Positions 1-9,782 of a stretch of DNA of 64,000 bases are shown in pieces. The notes beneath the pieces are model-generated. The model was not told the DNA's origin and did not search any database. It was given only the letters and a program-made list of their open reading frames with translations. A program made the translations under genes and the position numbers. Positions within the stretch are counted from its first letter, which is position 1; each line of letters starts with the position of its first letter. The stretch is from Rhodanobacter sp. 7MK24 (GTDB taxonomy: Bacteria; Pseudomonadota; Gammaproteobacteria; Xanthomonadales; Rhodanobacteraceae), in assembly GCF_014842995.1 (NCBI RefSeq), contig NZ_JACYXL010000001.1:621183-685182 (forward strand), given 5' to 3'.

Positions 1-97
1 TGCAACACGTTCGCGGGCGAGCCGTGAGGACACGCCAAGGGTGATCAGGTATTCCTTGCCGTAACCCCGCGGCAGCCAGCGGAGGCGCTGTCGTTGC

Positions 98-2248
98 TCA
101 CGCGTGCACGTCGCAGAGCTTCATCAGCAACTGCTGCTGGGCGTCGTGCAACGCTTCGCCGGGGCCGCATGTGGCGGGGCGATAGCTTCCGTCGGCCTGC
201 AGGTCGGCCGCGCCGATGTTGTCTTCCAGGTAAAGCTGCAACGCCGCGTGGATGCGCTGCTGCAGCTTGCGGCCTTCGATGGGGAAGGCGCATTCCACGC
301 GGCGATCCAGGTTGCGCTCCATCAGGTCCGCACTGGAGAGATAGAGCGTCGGGTCGCCGGCATTGGCGAACCAGTAGGCGCGGCTGTGTTCGAGGAAGCG
401 GCCGATCACCGAGCGCACGCGGATGTGTTCCGACACGCCGGGTACGCCGGGTCGCAGGCAGCACATGCCGCGCACGATGAGGTCGATGCGTACGCCGGCG
501 ATGCTGGCCTTGTACAGCGCGCGGATGACCTTGGGCTCGGTCAGCGCATTGACCTTGATGATGATCTGCGCCGGCTTGCCCGCCGCGGCATGTTCGGTCT
601 CGCGACCGATCAGTTCCAGCAGGGTTTTCTTCAGGGTGAACGGTGCCTGCAGCAGCTTCTTCATGCGCAGCGCCTTGCCCATGCCGGTGAGCTGGCTGAA
701 GAGCTTGTGCACGTCCTCGCACAGCGCTTCGTCGGAGGTGAGCAGGCTGTAATCGGTGTAGAGCCGCGCATTGCCGGTGTGGTAGTTGCCGGTGCCCATG
801 TGCGCGTAGCGCACCAGCTCGCTGCCCTCGCGGCGCTGGATCAACATCAGCTTGGCGTGGGTCTTGATGCCCACCACGCCGTAGATCACCATCGCGCCGG
901 CCTGCTGCAGGCGCGAGGCTAGCGAGAGGTTGGATTCCTCGTCGAAGCGTGCGCGCAGTTCCACCACGGCGGTCACTTCCTTGCCCGCGCGCGCCGCGTC
1001 CACCATGGCGTCGACGATTTCCGAATCCGCGCCGGTGCGGTACAGCGTCTGCTTGATCGCCAGCACCTGCGGGTCCTTGGCCGCCTGCCGCAGCAGTTCC
1101 ACCACCGGCGTGAACGACTCGTAAGGGTGCAGCAGCAGCACGTCCCGTTTCGCGATCACCGCGAACAGATCCTCGGCGTGCTTCAGCAGCTTGGGCAACG
1201 CGGGTACGAAGGACGGGTACTGCAGCGCGGGGTAATTCACCTTGCTGGCGATGCTGAACAGCCGCGCCAGGTTCACCGGGCCGTTCACCTCGTACAGTTC
1301 CGATTCGGCAAGGCCGAACTGTTTCAGCAGGTAGGTGCTGAGGTTTTTCGGGCAGTTGTCCGCCACTTCCAGCCGCACCGCGTCGCCGAAGCGGCGCGAA
1401 TACAGTTCGCCGCGCAGCGCCAGTGCCAGGTCTTCCACGTCCTCGGGATCGAGCGCGAGGTCGGCGTTGCGGGTGAGCCGGAACTGGTAGCAGCCCAGTA
1501 CGTTCATGCCGGGGAACAGCTCTTCGGCGTGAGCGTGGATGATCGAGGACAGCAGCACGTAGCAGTCGCCGTGCCCGGCGACATCGGCGGGCATCTGGAT
1601 CAGGCGGGGCAGCACGCGCGGTGCCGGCACCACGGCGAGTCCGGAGTCGCGGCCGAACGCGTCCACGCCGTCCAGCTGCACGATGAAGTTGAGGCTCTTG
1701 TTGACCAGCAGCGGGAACGGATGGGTGGGATCCAGCCCGATCGGCGTCACCAGCGGCGCCACCTCCGCGCGGAAATAGTGGCGTACCCATTGCCTCTGCT
1801 TCTGCGTCCACTCGTCGCGTCGCGTGATGCGGATGCCGTGCGTGGTCAGTTCCGGCAGGATGCGCTCGTTGAGGATCGAGTACTGCCGCTCGATCTGCCG
1901 GTGGGCGATCACGCCGATCTCCGCCAGCACCTGGCGCGGCGCCATGCCATCGACGCCGGGGAGTTCGCGCTCCAGCGCGATCTGGCCCTTCAGCCCCGCC
2001 ACGCGGATCTCGAAGAACTCGTCCATGTTGCGCGAGAAGATCAGCAGGAACTTCAGCCGTTCCAGCAGCGGCGTGCGTTCGTCCAGCGCCTGGTCGAGGA
2101 CGCGCGTGTTGAACGCGAGCAGCGACAGCTCGCGGTTGATGTACAGCCGGCGCTCGCCGAGGTCGGGCGTGGTTGCTTCGGTTGCGTCATTGGCCGCCGG
2201 TGCATCGATGGCGACTGGCGTGGGCTTGCGGGGAGCGCGTGAGCTCAT
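98..2248 (-). CDS. ppk1: polyphosphate kinase 1
   Basis: Reversibly transfers the terminal phosphate of ATP to inorganic polyphosphate; a membrane-associated cytosolic enzyme of phosphate storage and stress response. The 716-residue product has the usual Ppk1 order: an N-terminal domain starting at LYINRELSLLAFN, then the two phospholipase D-like catalytic domains. Visible signatures are IKTHAKLMLI, which carries the phospho-accepting His, and HMGTGNYHTGNARLYTD. The start at 2248 (MSSRAPRK) leaves a short disordered leader; an ATG at 2314 would add 22 poor-quality residues. The gene normally downstream in relatives is ppx, but only 97 bases remain there and nothing can be assigned in them. 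Family assignment is very secure; the exact start is less so. Confidence 0.97.
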   Translation of the reverse strand: MSSRAPRKPTPVAIDAPAANDATEATTPDLGERRLYINRELSLLAFNTRVLDQALDERTPLLERLKFLLIFSRNMDEFFEIRVAGLKGQIALERELPGVDGMAPRQVLAEIGVIAHRQIERQYSILNERILPELTTHGIRITRRDEWTQKQRQWVRHYFRAEVAPLVTPIGLDPTHPFPLLVNKSLNFIVQLDGVDAFGRDSGLAVVPAPRVLPRLIQMPADVAGHGDCYVLLSSIIHAHAEELFPGMNVLGCYQFRLTRNADLALDPEDVEDLALALRGELYSRRFGDAVRLEVADNCPKNLSTYLLKQFGLAESELYEVNGPVNLARLFSIASKVNYPALQYPSFVPALPKLLKHAEDLFAVIAKRDVLLLHPYESFTPVVELLRQAAKDPQVLAIKQTLYRTGADSEIVDAMVDAARAGKEVTAVVELRARFDEESNLSLASRLQQAGAMVIYGVVGIKTHAKLMLIQRREGSELVRYAHMGTGNYHTGNARLYTDYSLLTSDEALCEDVHKLFSQLTGMGKALRMKKLLQAPFTLKKTLLELIGRETEHAAAGKPAQIIIKVNALTEPKVIRALYKASIAGVRIDLIVRGMCCLRPGVPGVSEHIRVRSVIGRFLEHSRAYWFANAGDPTLYLSSADLMERNLDRRVECAFPIEGRKLQQRIHAALQLYLEDNIGAADLQADGSYRPATCGPGEALHDAQQQLLMKLCDVHA

Positions 2249-2431
2249 GGGGTCGTGTCCGTGGGGCGCCTGCGGCGCCTGATGCTGCGGGCATGGTAAC
2301 CCTCGGCGGCTCATGCGCTTCAGGCACGGGTGTGGCGACTTTGACCAAGGTTCATGACGGAGGGATGACGTGTCTTTGCCTTCGGCAGGAACACACCCCG
2401 TAGGCGAATCCTTCTGCTCCGATCAAGCATC

Positions 2432-2461
2432 AGAGCCATCGCGCACAGGGTGCGCTCCTGC
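2432..2461. repeat. REP-like palindrome, single copy (family B)
   Basis: The palindromic unit TCGCGCACAGGGTGCGCTCC lies between ppk1 and the AraC-type gene. The same unit occurs twice, in inverted orientation, at 57482-57557 inside the ccmH 5' coding region. It fits the short extragenic palindromes common in Pseudomonas and Xanthomonas relatives. Confidence 0.7.
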
Positions 2462-2467
2462 GGTCGA

Positions 2468-3265
2468 TCAATGTGCACGACCTTCGTGCCCCTGCTTCGC
2501 CAGATACTGGCTAGGCGGTGCCCCCAGGGCGCGGCGGAATGCGGCGCTGAAGGCGCTGGCGCTGGCGTAGCCCAGGTCGATCGCGACGGTGGTGACCGGT
2601 TCGCCGCCGCCGAGCCGGCTCAGCGCGGTCAGCAGGCAGGCCTGCTGGCGCCATGCGGCGAAGCTCATGCCGGTCTGTCGGCGGAACAGTCGGGTGAAGT
2701 GGCGCCGGCTCATGCCGGCCTTGTGCGCCATCGCGTCCACGTCGATCTCCAGTGCGGGCGCGGCGAGCAGGGCACGGCACAGCCTGCGCAGGCGCGGCTC
2801 GTCGGGCAGCGGCGTGTTCAGCGGCAGCACGGGCATCATGCGGATCTCGTCCAGCAGCAGCGCCATCACGCGGCCGTCGCGGCCGTCCAGCGCGTATTCC
2901 AGCGGCAGGTCCACCGCCTCCAGCAGCAAGGCGTGCAGCAGCGGGGACACCTCGATCACCTGGCAGTACGCGGGCAGGCCCGCGGCATCGGCGGCCTCGC
3001 GCCGCACATAGATGCTGCGCGTGGAGACCTCGCCGCTCATGCGCACCTCGTGCGGCACGCCCGGCGGTATCCACAGCGCGCGTCGCGGCGGCACCACCCA
3101 GCTGCCGCGGTCGGTCACCGCGCTCATCACGCCGGTGGCCGCGTACAGCAGCTGGCCACGGCGGTGCGCGTGGGCGGGCAGCACGTAGCCGGCGGCGTAG
3201 TCGTTGCCGGCGGCGACTACGTCGCGCGGCGCGTTTTCGTAGGCATCGACGGGGGTGTGTCTCAT
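2468..3265 (-). CDS. AraC-family transcriptional regulator
   Basis: A 265-residue AraC/XylS regulator. The N-terminal half is a cupin-like sensor with the histidine-containing stretch VLPAHAHRRGQLLYA and WIPPGVPHEV. The C-terminal half (about residues 160-255) is a double helix-turn-helix with the typical MSRRHFTRLFRRQTGMSF and DLGYASASAFSAAFRR segments. This cupin-AraC architecture is found in many regulators of neighbouring efflux genes. The start at 3265 is preferred over 3280 because GAGCGG lies about 7 nt upstream. It is divergent from the MFS transporter starting at 3410, so that transporter is the likely target (inference). The ligand is unknown. Confidence 0.9.
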   Translation of the reverse strand: MRHTPVDAYENAPRDVVAAGNDYAAGYVLPAHAHRRGQLLYAATGVMSAVTDRGSWVVPPRRALWIPPGVPHEVRMSGEVSTRSIYVRREAADAAGLPAYCQVIEVSPLLHALLLEAVDLPLEYALDGRDGRVMALLLDEIRMMPVLPLNTPLPDEPRLRRLCRALLAAPALEIDVDAMAHKAGMSRRHFTRLFRRQTGMSFAAWRQQACLLTALSRLGGGEPVTTVAIDLGYASASAFSAAFRRALGAPPSQYLAKQGHEGRAH

Positions 3266-3409
3266 AAGAGCCCGCTCCAATGGCCCGAATTCTACAGATT
3301 GTGACCCGGCGGCGCATGCGGGCCGCCCAAGGGCGGTTTATCGTGCGCGCAGCGATGGATGCAAGGCATGCCATCGCGATCTTTCCCCAAGATCCCAGAC
3401 GGTTTCCCC

Positions 3410-4645
3410 ATGCAGACCCGCGTCGACGCCATTCCCCTGAACCCTGCCGCCAACCCGCCCGCGGCCACGGAGGAACGTACCCAATTCACCGTGCTGGGTG
3501 CGATCAGCTTTTCGCACCTGCTCAACGACATGATCCAGTCGCTGATCCTGGCGATCTATCCGCTGCTGAAGAGCGGCTTCCATCTCAGCTTCGCCCAGGT
3601 CGGCCTGATCACGCTGACCTACCAGGTCACCGCTTCGCTGCTGCAGCCGCTGGTGGGCATGGCGGCCGACCGTCGCTCGATGCCGTATTCGCTCGCCGCC
3701 GGCATGGGCTTCACCCTGTGCGGCCTGTTGCTGCTGGCCTATGCGCCGAATTTCCCGGTGCTGCTGTTCGCGGCGGGGCTGGTCGGCACGGGTTCCTCGA
3801 TCTTCCATCCGGAATCCTCGCGCGTGGCGCGCATGGCGTCGGGCGGGCGCCCGGGCCTGGCGCAGTCGGTGTTCGTGGTGGGTGGCAACTTCGGCGCGTC
3901 GCTGGGGCCGCTGCTGGCGGCGTGGATCATCGTGCCGCACGGGCGCGGCAGCGTGGCGTGGTTCGCGCTGGCGGCGCTGCTGGCCATCGTGGTGCTGGTG
4001 CAGATCGGCCACTGGTATGCGCGGCATGCGGGGCGCGTGAAGGCGCGCGCGCGCCGTGCGCCGGTGCGCGAGCTGTCGCGCGGCATGGTGCTGTTCTCGC
4101 TGTTCATCCTCACCGTGCTGATCTTCTCCAAGTATTTCTACATCGCGAGCATCAGCAGCTATTACACGTTCTACCTGATGCACACCTTCGGCGTGTCGGT
4201 GCAGGATGCGCAGGTGCACCTGTTCGTGTTCCTCGCGGCGGTGGCGGCGGGCGTGCTGATCGGCGGCCCGCTGGGCGACAAGGTGGGGCGCAAGTGGGTG
4301 ATCCTCGGCTCCATCCTCGGCGTGGCGCCGTTCGCGCTGATGCTGCCGCATGCCAACCTGTTCTGGACCAGCGTGCTCAGCGTGGTGATCGGTCTGGTGC
4401 TGGCTTCGGCTTTCACCACCATCATCGTGTTTGCGCAGGAGCTGGTGCCGGGGCAGCTTGGCATGATTTCCGGCGTGTTCTATGGGTTGGCCTTCGGCAT
4501 GGGCGGTTTGGGGGCTGCGTTGCTGGGCAAGCTGGCCGATTTGCAGGGCATCGGCTATGTCTATCAGTTGTGCGCATGGCTGCCGTTGATCGGCGTGTGC
4601 GCGATTTTGTTGCCGGATATCGAGAAGCCGGCCAAGAAAGGGTGA
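3410..4645 (+). CDS. MFS efflux transporter, fosmidomycin-resistance (Fsr) type
   Basis: A 411-residue major facilitator with about 12 predicted membrane segments, in the Fsr/YfnC-like branch. Family-typical stretches include FSHLLNDMIQSLILAIYPLL near the N-terminus, a loop ADRRSMPYS after helix 2, FHPESSRVARMASGGRPGLAQS between helices 4 and 5, and GGPLGDKVGRKW in the second half. Relatives export fosmidomycin and other small molecules, but the substrate here cannot be read from sequence. The start at 3410 (MQTRVDAIP) is chosen over the upstream ATG at 3359, which would add a non-hydrophobic leader. It is transcribed divergently from the AraC regulator, across a 144-bp gap that should hold both promoters. 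Confidence 0.9.
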   Translation: MQTRVDAIPLNPAANPPAATEERTQFTVLGAISFSHLLNDMIQSLILAIYPLLKSGFHLSFAQVGLITLTYQVTASLLQPLVGMAADRRSMPYSLAAGMGFTLCGLLLLAYAPNFPVLLFAAGLVGTGSSIFHPESSRVARMASGGRPGLAQSVFVVGGNFGASLGPLLAAWIIVPHGRGSVAWFALAALLAIVVLVQIGHWYARHAGRVKARARRAPVRELSRGMVLFSLFILTVLIFSKYFYIASISSYYTFYLMHTFGVSVQDAQVHLFVFLAAVAAGVLIGGPLGDKVGRKWVILGSILGVAPFALMLPHANLFWTSVLSVVIGLVLASAFTTIIVFAQELVPGQLGMISGVFYGLAFGMGGLGAALLGKLADLQGIGYVYQLCAWLPLIGVCAILLPDIEKPAKKG

Positions 4646-4677
4646 TGTTTTACCCGTAGTCTGGCCGCTACTGTCCA

Positions 4678-4789
4678 TCATTCCGGCGAAGGCCGGAATC
4701 CAGTTACGACCACGCTAATCCTGGCCATGAGGCCACTGGATGACCAGCTTCGCTGTTGTGAAGCGCTTCCGGCCTTCGCCGGGATGACG
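4678..4789. repeat. BIME-like paired palindrome (family A)
   Basis: The left unit CATTCCGGCGAAGGCCGGAA and an inverted right unit ending CCGGCCTTCGCCGGGATGAC lie about 65 bp apart, between the convergent MFS and poxB genes. The same composite recurs at 6666-6779, 8918-9008, 10944-11037 and 41565-41720, with a half copy at 34515-34573. Confidence 0.8.
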
Positions 4790-4835
4790 GGCGAGATCAG
4801 ATCCCGTGGTCGTACCTGAGTGAGGCTTTGTTCTT

Positions 4836-6566
4836 TCAGCGGCGCAGATTGCTGCGGGCCAGTTCGATCAGTTCGTCGCCGCGGCCGTTCATCACGGTGC
4901 GGAGCGCCCACAGACTGAAGCCCTTGACCTGTTCGAGCTGGATCTTCGGCGGCATCGACAGTTCCTGCCGGTTGGTGCGTACGTCGACCAATGCGGGGCC
5001 GTCGTGCGCGAAGGCTTCGCGCACTGCGCTTTCCAGGTCGCCGGGATCTTCCACGCGCACGCCGTGGATGCCTATGGCTCGCGCCATGGCGGCGAAGTCC
5101 GGGTTGTCCAGCGACACGCCGGTAGGCAGGAAGCCGGCGGCCTTCATCTCCAGCTCTACGAAGCCCAGCGTGCCGTTGTTGAACACCACGATCTTCACCG
5201 GCAGCTTGTGTTGGATCAGGGTGAGCAGGTCGCCCATCAGCATTGCGAAGCCGCCGTCGCCGGAGAGACTGACCACTTGGCGCTGGGGAAACGTGGTCTG
5301 TGCGCCGATGGCCTGCGGCATCGCGTTGGCCATCGAGCCGTGCACGAAGGAGCCGAGCAGGCGGCGCTTGCCGTTCATGTGCAGGTAGCGCGCGGCCCAG
5401 ATCGTGGGCGTGCCGACGTCGCAGGCGAACACCGCGTCCTCGCTGGCGAGCTGGTCCACCACTTTCGCCACGTATTGCGGATGGATGGGTTTTTGGCCGG
5501 GCTTGCCAGTGGCGAGTTCGTCCAACCCTTCGCGCGCCTTGCGGTAGTTGGCGAGGCTGGCCTTGAGGTGGCTGTCGTCGCGCACGGGCTTGAGGCGCGG
5601 CAGCAATACCGCGACGGTGGCACCCACGTCGCCGACCACGCCCAGATCGAGCTTGCAGCGGCGACCCAAGTTCTCTCCGCGCAGGTCGATCTGGCAGATC
5701 TTCGCGTCGCTGGGGAAGAACTGCCGATAGGGGAAGTCGGTACCGAGCAGCAGCAGAGTGTCGCAGTCCATCATCGCCTGGTAGCCGGAGCTGAAGCCGA
5801 TCAGGCCGGTCATGCCGACGTCGTTGGGGTTGTTCCACTCGATGTGTTCCTTGCCGCCTAGCGCGTGCACCACCGGTGCCTTTAGCGTGTCGGCCAGGTC
5901 CATCACCAGGTCGTGCGCGCCGGCACAACCGCGCCCGCAGAACAGGGTGATCTTGCGGCCACCGGACAACAGTTCGGCCAGCTTGTCGAGCTGGTCGGGC
6001 GAGGGAACCACCACAGGCGCCGAGGGCAACAGACTGGCGGTATTCGCGACCGGACCGGAGGACTCGGCCAACGCGACGTCGCCCGGTATCACCAGCACAG
6101 ACACACCGCGCTGCGCGACCGCTGTGCGCACCGCGATCTCGACGGCGCGATGGATCTGGCTGGGGCTGCTCACCAGTTCGCAGTAGTGGCTGCATTCCTG
6201 AAACAGATTCTGCGGATGGGTTTCCTGAAAGTAACCGCTGCCGATTTCCACCGAGGGGATGTGCGCGGCGATGGCAAGCACCGGTGTGCGCGAGCGTTGC
6301 GCGTCGTAGAGGCCGTTGATCAGGTGCAGGTTGCCAGGCCCGCAGGAGCCTGCGCAAACCGCCAGCTGGCCGGTGAGTTGCGATTCGGCGCCGGCGGCGA
6401 AAGCGGCGGCTTCCTCATGCCGGTAGTGGATCCAGCTCATCTCCTTGCGCTGGCGCAACGACTCCGTGATGCCGTTGAGGCTATCACCCACCACGCCGTG
6501 GATGCGGCGCACGCCGGCGTTGGCGAGGGTTTCGACCAGCACGTCGGCGACGTTGCGGATGGCCAT
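4836..6566 (-). CDS. poxB: thiamine-diphosphate-dependent pyruvate dehydrogenase (quinone)-type enzyme
   Basis: A 576-residue TPP enzyme close to the length of E. coli PoxB (572), which oxidatively decarboxylates pyruvate to acetate and passes electrons to ubiquinone at the membrane. The N-terminal Pyr domain carries the [20 protein letters not shown] segment with the catalytic Glu. The central FAD/transhydrogenase-like domain follows. The C-terminal PP domain has [17 protein letters not shown] and [12 protein letters not shown], the Mg-TPP motif. The start at 6566 ([14 protein letters not shown]) has AGGAGCG about 6 nt upstream. Related acetolactate synthase or oxalyl-CoA families are less likely given the collinear N-terminus. 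It stands alone between two family A repeats. Confidence 0.9.
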   Translation of the reverse strand: MAIRNVADVLVETLANAGVRRIHGVVGDSLNGITESLRQRKEMSWIHYRHEEAAAFAAGAESQLTGQLAVCAGSCGPGNLHLINGLYDAQRSRTPVLAIAAHIPSVEIGSGYFQETHPQNLFQECSHYCELVSSPSQIHRAVEIAVRTAVAQRGVSVLVIPGDVALAESSGPVANTASLLPSAPVVVPSPDQLDKLAELLSGGRKITLFCGRGCAGAHDLVMDLADTLKAPVVHALGGKEHIEWNNPNDVGMTGLIGFSSGYQAMMDCDTLLLLGTDFPYRQFFPSDAKICQIDLRGENLGRRCKLDLGVVGDVGATVAVLLPRLKPVRDDSHLKASLANYRKAREGLDELATGKPGQKPIHPQYVAKVVDQLASEDAVFACDVGTPTIWAARYLHMNGKRRLLGSFVHGSMANAMPQAIGAQTTFPQRQVVSLSGDGGFAMLMGDLLTLIQHKLPVKIVVFNNGTLGFVELEMKAAGFLPTGVSLDNPDFAAMARAIGIHGVRVEDPGDLESAVREAFAHDGPALVDVRTNRQELSMPPKIQLEQVKGFSLWALRTVMNGRGDELIELARSNLRR

Positions 6567-6665
6567 GAGGCGCTCCTGGGGCGGGGAGCGTCCATGCTGG
6601 CATGGGGGTTCTTCGGGTGACGTGAAGGGGGATATGCACGGCATGTAGCGAAGCCATGCTTTTGC

Positions 6666-6779
6666 TCGTCATTCCGGTGCAGGCCGGAAGCGCTTCACAA
6701 CAGCGAAGCTGGTCATCCCGTAGTTTCATGGCCTGATTGGACGTTATCGCCACTGGATCCCGGCCTGCGCCGGATGACG
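6666..6779. repeat. BIME-like paired palindrome (family A)
   Basis: Begins CGTCATTCCGGTGCAGGCCG and ends CCGGCCTGCGCCGGATGACG, with internal text (CACAACAGCGAAGCTGG) that is the reverse complement of the interior of the copy at 4678-4789. The interior as well as the arms is therefore conserved, in opposite orientation. Confidence 0.8.
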
Positions 6780-6789
6780 AACAGGCTGA

Positions 6790-7839
6790 TCAGCGTGCGC
6801 CAACCACGACCGGCTCGGGTTCCAGATGCACACTGAACTTCGCGTGCACGGTGGCGATCACGTGTTGCGCGAAGGCCCACAGTTCGCCGCCGCTGGCGTG
6901 GCCGTGGTTCACCAGCACCAACGCATGGCGGTTGGAGATGCCGGCGTCGCCTTCGCGTTGGCCCTTGAGGCCGGCGGCTTCGATCAGCCATGCGGCGGAG
7001 AGCTTGCTGCGGCCGTCGGGCTGCGGCCATGCGGGCAGTTCGGGGTGCTCCTGCTTGAGCACAGCGGCTTGCGCGGCATCGACCACGGGGTTCTTGAAGA
7101 AGCTGCCGGCGTTGCCGATCACCGCGGGGTCGGGCAGCTTGCGCGTGCGCAGGTGCACCACGGCTTCGGCGACGTGGAACGGCGCGGGCTTGGCCACGCC
7201 CATGCGCGCCAGTTCCTCGCGGATGCCGGCGTAGTCGAGCCTGAGTTCGCGCGAGCGGGGCAGGGCAAAGCGCACGGCGGTGACGATGTAGCGGCCGGGC
7301 TCGCGCTTGAACAGCGAGTCGCGGTAGCCGAACGCGCAGGTGGCGCGGTCGAGCTGGGCGACGCGATGCTCGCGGGTGTCCCAGGCCTCCACGCTCTCGA
7401 TGAACTCGGCGACCTCGGTGCCGTACGCGCCGATGTTCTGGATGGGCGCGGCGCCCACTGTGCCGGGGATCAGGATCAGGTTTTCCAATCCTGCGTAGCC
7501 CTGGCCCAGCGACCAGCGCACGAAGTCGTCCCAGCGTTCGCCGGCGGCCACCGCGATGCGTGCGACGTCGCCGTCGTGCTCCACCTGCACGCCGCGGGTT
7601 TCCATCGCCAGCACGGTGCCGTCGAAATCGCCGGCGAGCAGCAGGTTGCTGCCTTCCCCCAGCACCAGCAGCGGCGCGTGGCGCACGGCAGGAAAGCCCA
7701 GCAGCTCGGGCAGCTTGCTGGCGTCGCGCAACTCGGCCAGCAACTTCGCGCGGGCGTTCACGCGCAGCGTGTTGCGGTTGGCGAGCGAGGCGTTTTCGGT
7801 GAGCGTGTAGCCGCCCATGTCGGTCTTTTCAGGCGGCAT
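6790..7839 (-). CDS. murB: UDP-N-acetylenolpyruvoylglucosamine reductase
   Basis: Reduces UDP-GlcNAc-enolpyruvate to UDP-MurNAc with NADPH and FAD in the cytosolic phase of peptidoglycan synthesis. The type I MurB architecture is visible: an N-terminal FAD domain with NTLRV and [10 protein letters not shown], then [19 protein letters not shown], the FGYRDSLFK segment, and [11 protein letters not shown] carrying the catalytic Ser. The C-terminal substrate-binding part includes [12 protein letters not shown]. The start at 7839 ([10 protein letters not shown]) overlaps the pyrD stop by 11 nt and has AGGAA about 7 nt upstream; the ATG at 7818 is an alternative with a weaker site. Translational coupling with pyrD is likely. 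Confidence 0.95.
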   Translation of the reverse strand: MPPEKTDMGGYTLTENASLANRNTLRVNARAKLLAELRDASKLPELLGFPAVRHAPLLVLGEGSNLLLAGDFDGTVLAMETRGVQVEHDGDVARIAVAAGERWDDFVRWSLGQGYAGLENLILIPGTVGAAPIQNIGAYGTEVAEFIESVEAWDTREHRVAQLDRATCAFGYRDSLFKREPGRYIVTAVRFALPRSRELRLDYAGIREELARMGVAKPAPFHVAEAVVHLRTRKLPDPAVIGNAGSFFKNPVVDAAQAAVLKQEHPELPAWPQPDGRSKLSAAWLIEAAGLKGQREGDAGISNRHALVLVNHGHASGGELWAFAQHVIATVHAKFSVHLEPEPVVVGAR

Positions 7840-8866
7840 GCGAGGTTTCCTGTTGACGGCGGATCTCATCCACACATTCGGCGATCAGGCGCGGGCCGCG
7901 GTAGATCAGGCCGGAGTAGATCTGCACCAGGTTGGCGCCTGCGTCGAGTTTTTCCGCCGCGTCGCTGCCGTCGAGGATGCCGCCTACGCCAATGACGGGT
8001 ATGCGTTCGCCCAGGCGGCGGCGCATACCGCGCAGCACGTCGGTGGAAAGCGCGAACAGCGGTTTGCCGGACAGGCCACCGGTTTCGCTGCCGCGCGGAT
8101 CGTCGGCCACCAGCGCACGGTCGACGGTGGTGTTGGTGCAGATCACGCCGTCGATGCCGGTGGCGAGCAGGGTTTCGGCGATGCCGTCCTGTTCGTGTTC
8201 GGAAAGATCGGGCGCGATCTTCAGCAGCATCGGTTTGCGCTTGCCGCTTTGCGAGCCAAGCTGTTCCTGCCGCTCGCGCAGCGTGGCGACGAAGCGGCGC
8301 AGCGTGGCCTCTTCCTGCAGGTCGCGCAGGCCCTGCGTGTTCGGTGAGGAGATGTTCACCGTGATGTAGGTGGCACGGTCGTACACGCGGTCGAGGCACA
8401 GCAGGTAGTCGTCCACCGCGTGCTCGTTCGGCGTGTCCTTGTTCTTGCCGATGTTGATGCCAAGCACACCGCGGTAGCCGGACTTGTCCACGTTGCGCAC
8501 CAGCGCGTCGACGCCCGCGTTGTTGAAGCCCATGCGATTGATGATGGCCTCGTGCTGCGGCAGGCGGAACAGGCGCGGCTTCGGGTTGCCCAGCTGCGGC
8601 CGCGGCGTCACCGTGCCCACTTCGACAAAACCGAAGCCCAGCGCGCCCAGCGCGTCGAGGTGGTCGGCGTTCTTGTCCAGGCCGGCAGCAAGGCCGACGG
8701 GGTTCGGGAACCGGATACCGAAGGCTTCCACCGGCAGTTCGTCGGCAGGCCTGGCGACGAAGCGCATCAGCTCGCTGCGATGGGCCACGTCCAGGCCATA
8801 GAGGGTGAGGCCGTGTGCGGTCTCGGCGTCCAACGCGAACAGCAGCGGGCGGAGCAGGTCGTACAT
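7829..8866 (-). CDS. pyrD: dihydroorotate dehydrogenase (quinone), class 2
   Basis: Oxidises dihydroorotate to orotate in pyrimidine biosynthesis, passing electrons through FMN to the membrane quinone pool. The product is 345 residues. The class 2 hallmark is the N-terminal membrane-associating helical extension ([20 protein letters not shown]). FMN and substrate motifs follow: [56 protein letters not shown] with the catalytic Ser, and ICTNTTVDR, then GGLSGKPLF and GVGGI. The start at 8866 is the only one that puts the extension at the normal length. murB follows with overlap. Confidence 0.97.
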   Translation of the reverse strand: MYDLLRPLLFALDAETAHGLTLYGLDVAHRSELMRFVARPADELPVEAFGIRFPNPVGLAAGLDKNADHLDALGALGFGFVEVGTVTPRPQLGNPKPRLFRLPQHEAIINRMGFNNAGVDALVRNVDKSGYRGVLGINIGKNKDTPNEHAVDDYLLCLDRVYDRATYITVNISSPNTQGLRDLQEEATLRRFVATLRERQEQLGSQSGKRKPMLLKIAPDLSEHEQDGIAETLLATGIDGVICTNTTVDRALVADDPRGSETGGLSGKPLFALSTDVLRGMRRRLGERIPVIGVGGILDGSDAAEKLDAGANLVQIYSGLIYRGPRLIAECVDEIRRQQETSHAA

Positions 8867-8917
8867 GAGGTGTCTCGAAGTGTTTCGGTGAAAATAGTTT
8901 GACCGATCGGTTTTTTT

Positions 8918-9008
8918 GCTCGTCATTCCTGCGAAAGCAGGAATCCAGTGACTATGGTTTTCAGGAAATTACAGTCGCTGGATCCCAGCTTTCGCTGGGA
9001 TAACGAGC
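8918..9008. repeat. BIME-like paired palindrome (family A)
   Basis: GCTCGTCATTCCTGCGAAAG faces GCTTTCGCTGGGATAACGAGC across about 50 bp, forming a long imperfect hairpin in the gap between pyrD and the upstream methyltransferase gene. The arms differ from other copies mainly at paired positions. Confidence 0.8.
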
Positions 9009-9778
9009 TAAGACTGAAGCGTACCCACGATGATGCGCGTGTCGTAGTCGAAGCTGATGCGGCTGTCCTGCTGGCAGTGCTCGAACAGCTCGCGCAGCGC
9101 GGCGATCATCGGCACGTGCTGCGGATGGCCTTCCTTCGGTGCATAGGAAGACGACATCAGGCGCCCGCGCAGCGCATCGAAATCCAGCGACTGTTTGTGT
9201 TCGAAGCGCACGGTGCCGCGCCAGCCAGCGCCGAACCATGCACGCATGCTGTCGTCGTCGGCATAGCGTTCCGCCACGCTGGTGTAGTCGGTGCCGTAGC
9301 GTTGCAGCAGTGCTTCGTAGCCTTCGAGGAAGGGTGTGCCGGTGAGGCGGCGCGAGTTCCAGAAGATCGCGGCGAGGCCGCCCGGACGCAGGATGCGCGC
9401 GAACTCGCGGCGCGTGGAGGCGGGGTCGAACCAGTGGAAGGCCTGCGCCACCGTCACCAGGTCGACGCTGCCATCGGGCAGGTGAGTGGCGTCGGACGTG
9501 CCGTCGACGGCGCGGAAGCGCGGGTTACCGCCCAGCCAGGCGAGCGCCGCGTCGCGCATCGCCGCGTTCGGCTCCACCGCGGTGACGTCGTGGCCGGCAT
9601 CGAGGAAGAGCTTGCACGAGATGCCGGTGCCCGCGCCCACGTCGGCCACCTTCCACGCGGGCGTGACGCCTTGTTCGCGATGCAGCCAGTCGAGCATCGC
9701 GGTGGGGTAGTCGGGGCGATAGCGCACGTAGTCGGCGACGCGGTCGCTGAAGCGTTCGGTGCTGTGCAGTTTGCTCAT
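9008..9778 (-). CDS. class I SAM-dependent methyltransferase
   Basis: A 256-residue Rossmann-fold methyltransferase of the Methyltransf_11/25 type. Motif I is VADVGAGTGISCKLFLDAGH, the acidic end of beta-2 is VTAVEPNAAM, and VDLVTVAQAFHWFDP is the motif IV region. The YVRYRPDYP opening and the AQAFHWFD signature are shared with YcgJ/UbiE-like proteins and with fungal and bacterial small-molecule methyltransferases. The substrate cannot be told from sequence. It is followed at 4 nt by the SDR gene's stop, so the two form a probable two- or three-gene transcript with the SDR and DUF4190 genes upstream. Confidence 0.85.
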   Translation of the reverse strand: MSKLHSTERFSDRVADYVRYRPDYPTAMLDWLHREQGVTPAWKVADVGAGTGISCKLFLDAGHDVTAVEPNAAMRDAALAWLGGNPRFRAVDGTSDATHLPDGSVDLVTVAQAFHWFDPASTRREFARILRPGGLAAIFWNSRRLTGTPFLEGYEALLQRYGTDYTSVAERYADDDSMRAWFGAGWRGTVRFEHKQSLDFDALRGRLMSSSYAPKEGHPQHVPMIAALRELFEHCQQDSRISFDYDTRIIVGTLQS

Positions 9779-9782
9779 GGCA

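Noticed and set aside
45-1811. A 588-codon open frame on the minus strand overlapping ppk1
   Set aside because: It is a frame shadow: Arg/Ala/Pro-rich without motifs, lying over a complete Ppk1. Long antisense and alternative frames like this occur over most genes here because of high GC.
5004-5861. A 285-codon plus-strand frame opposite poxB
   Set aside because: No domain signatures, His/Gln-rich composition typical of antisense shadows, and poxB motifs are intact on the other strand.
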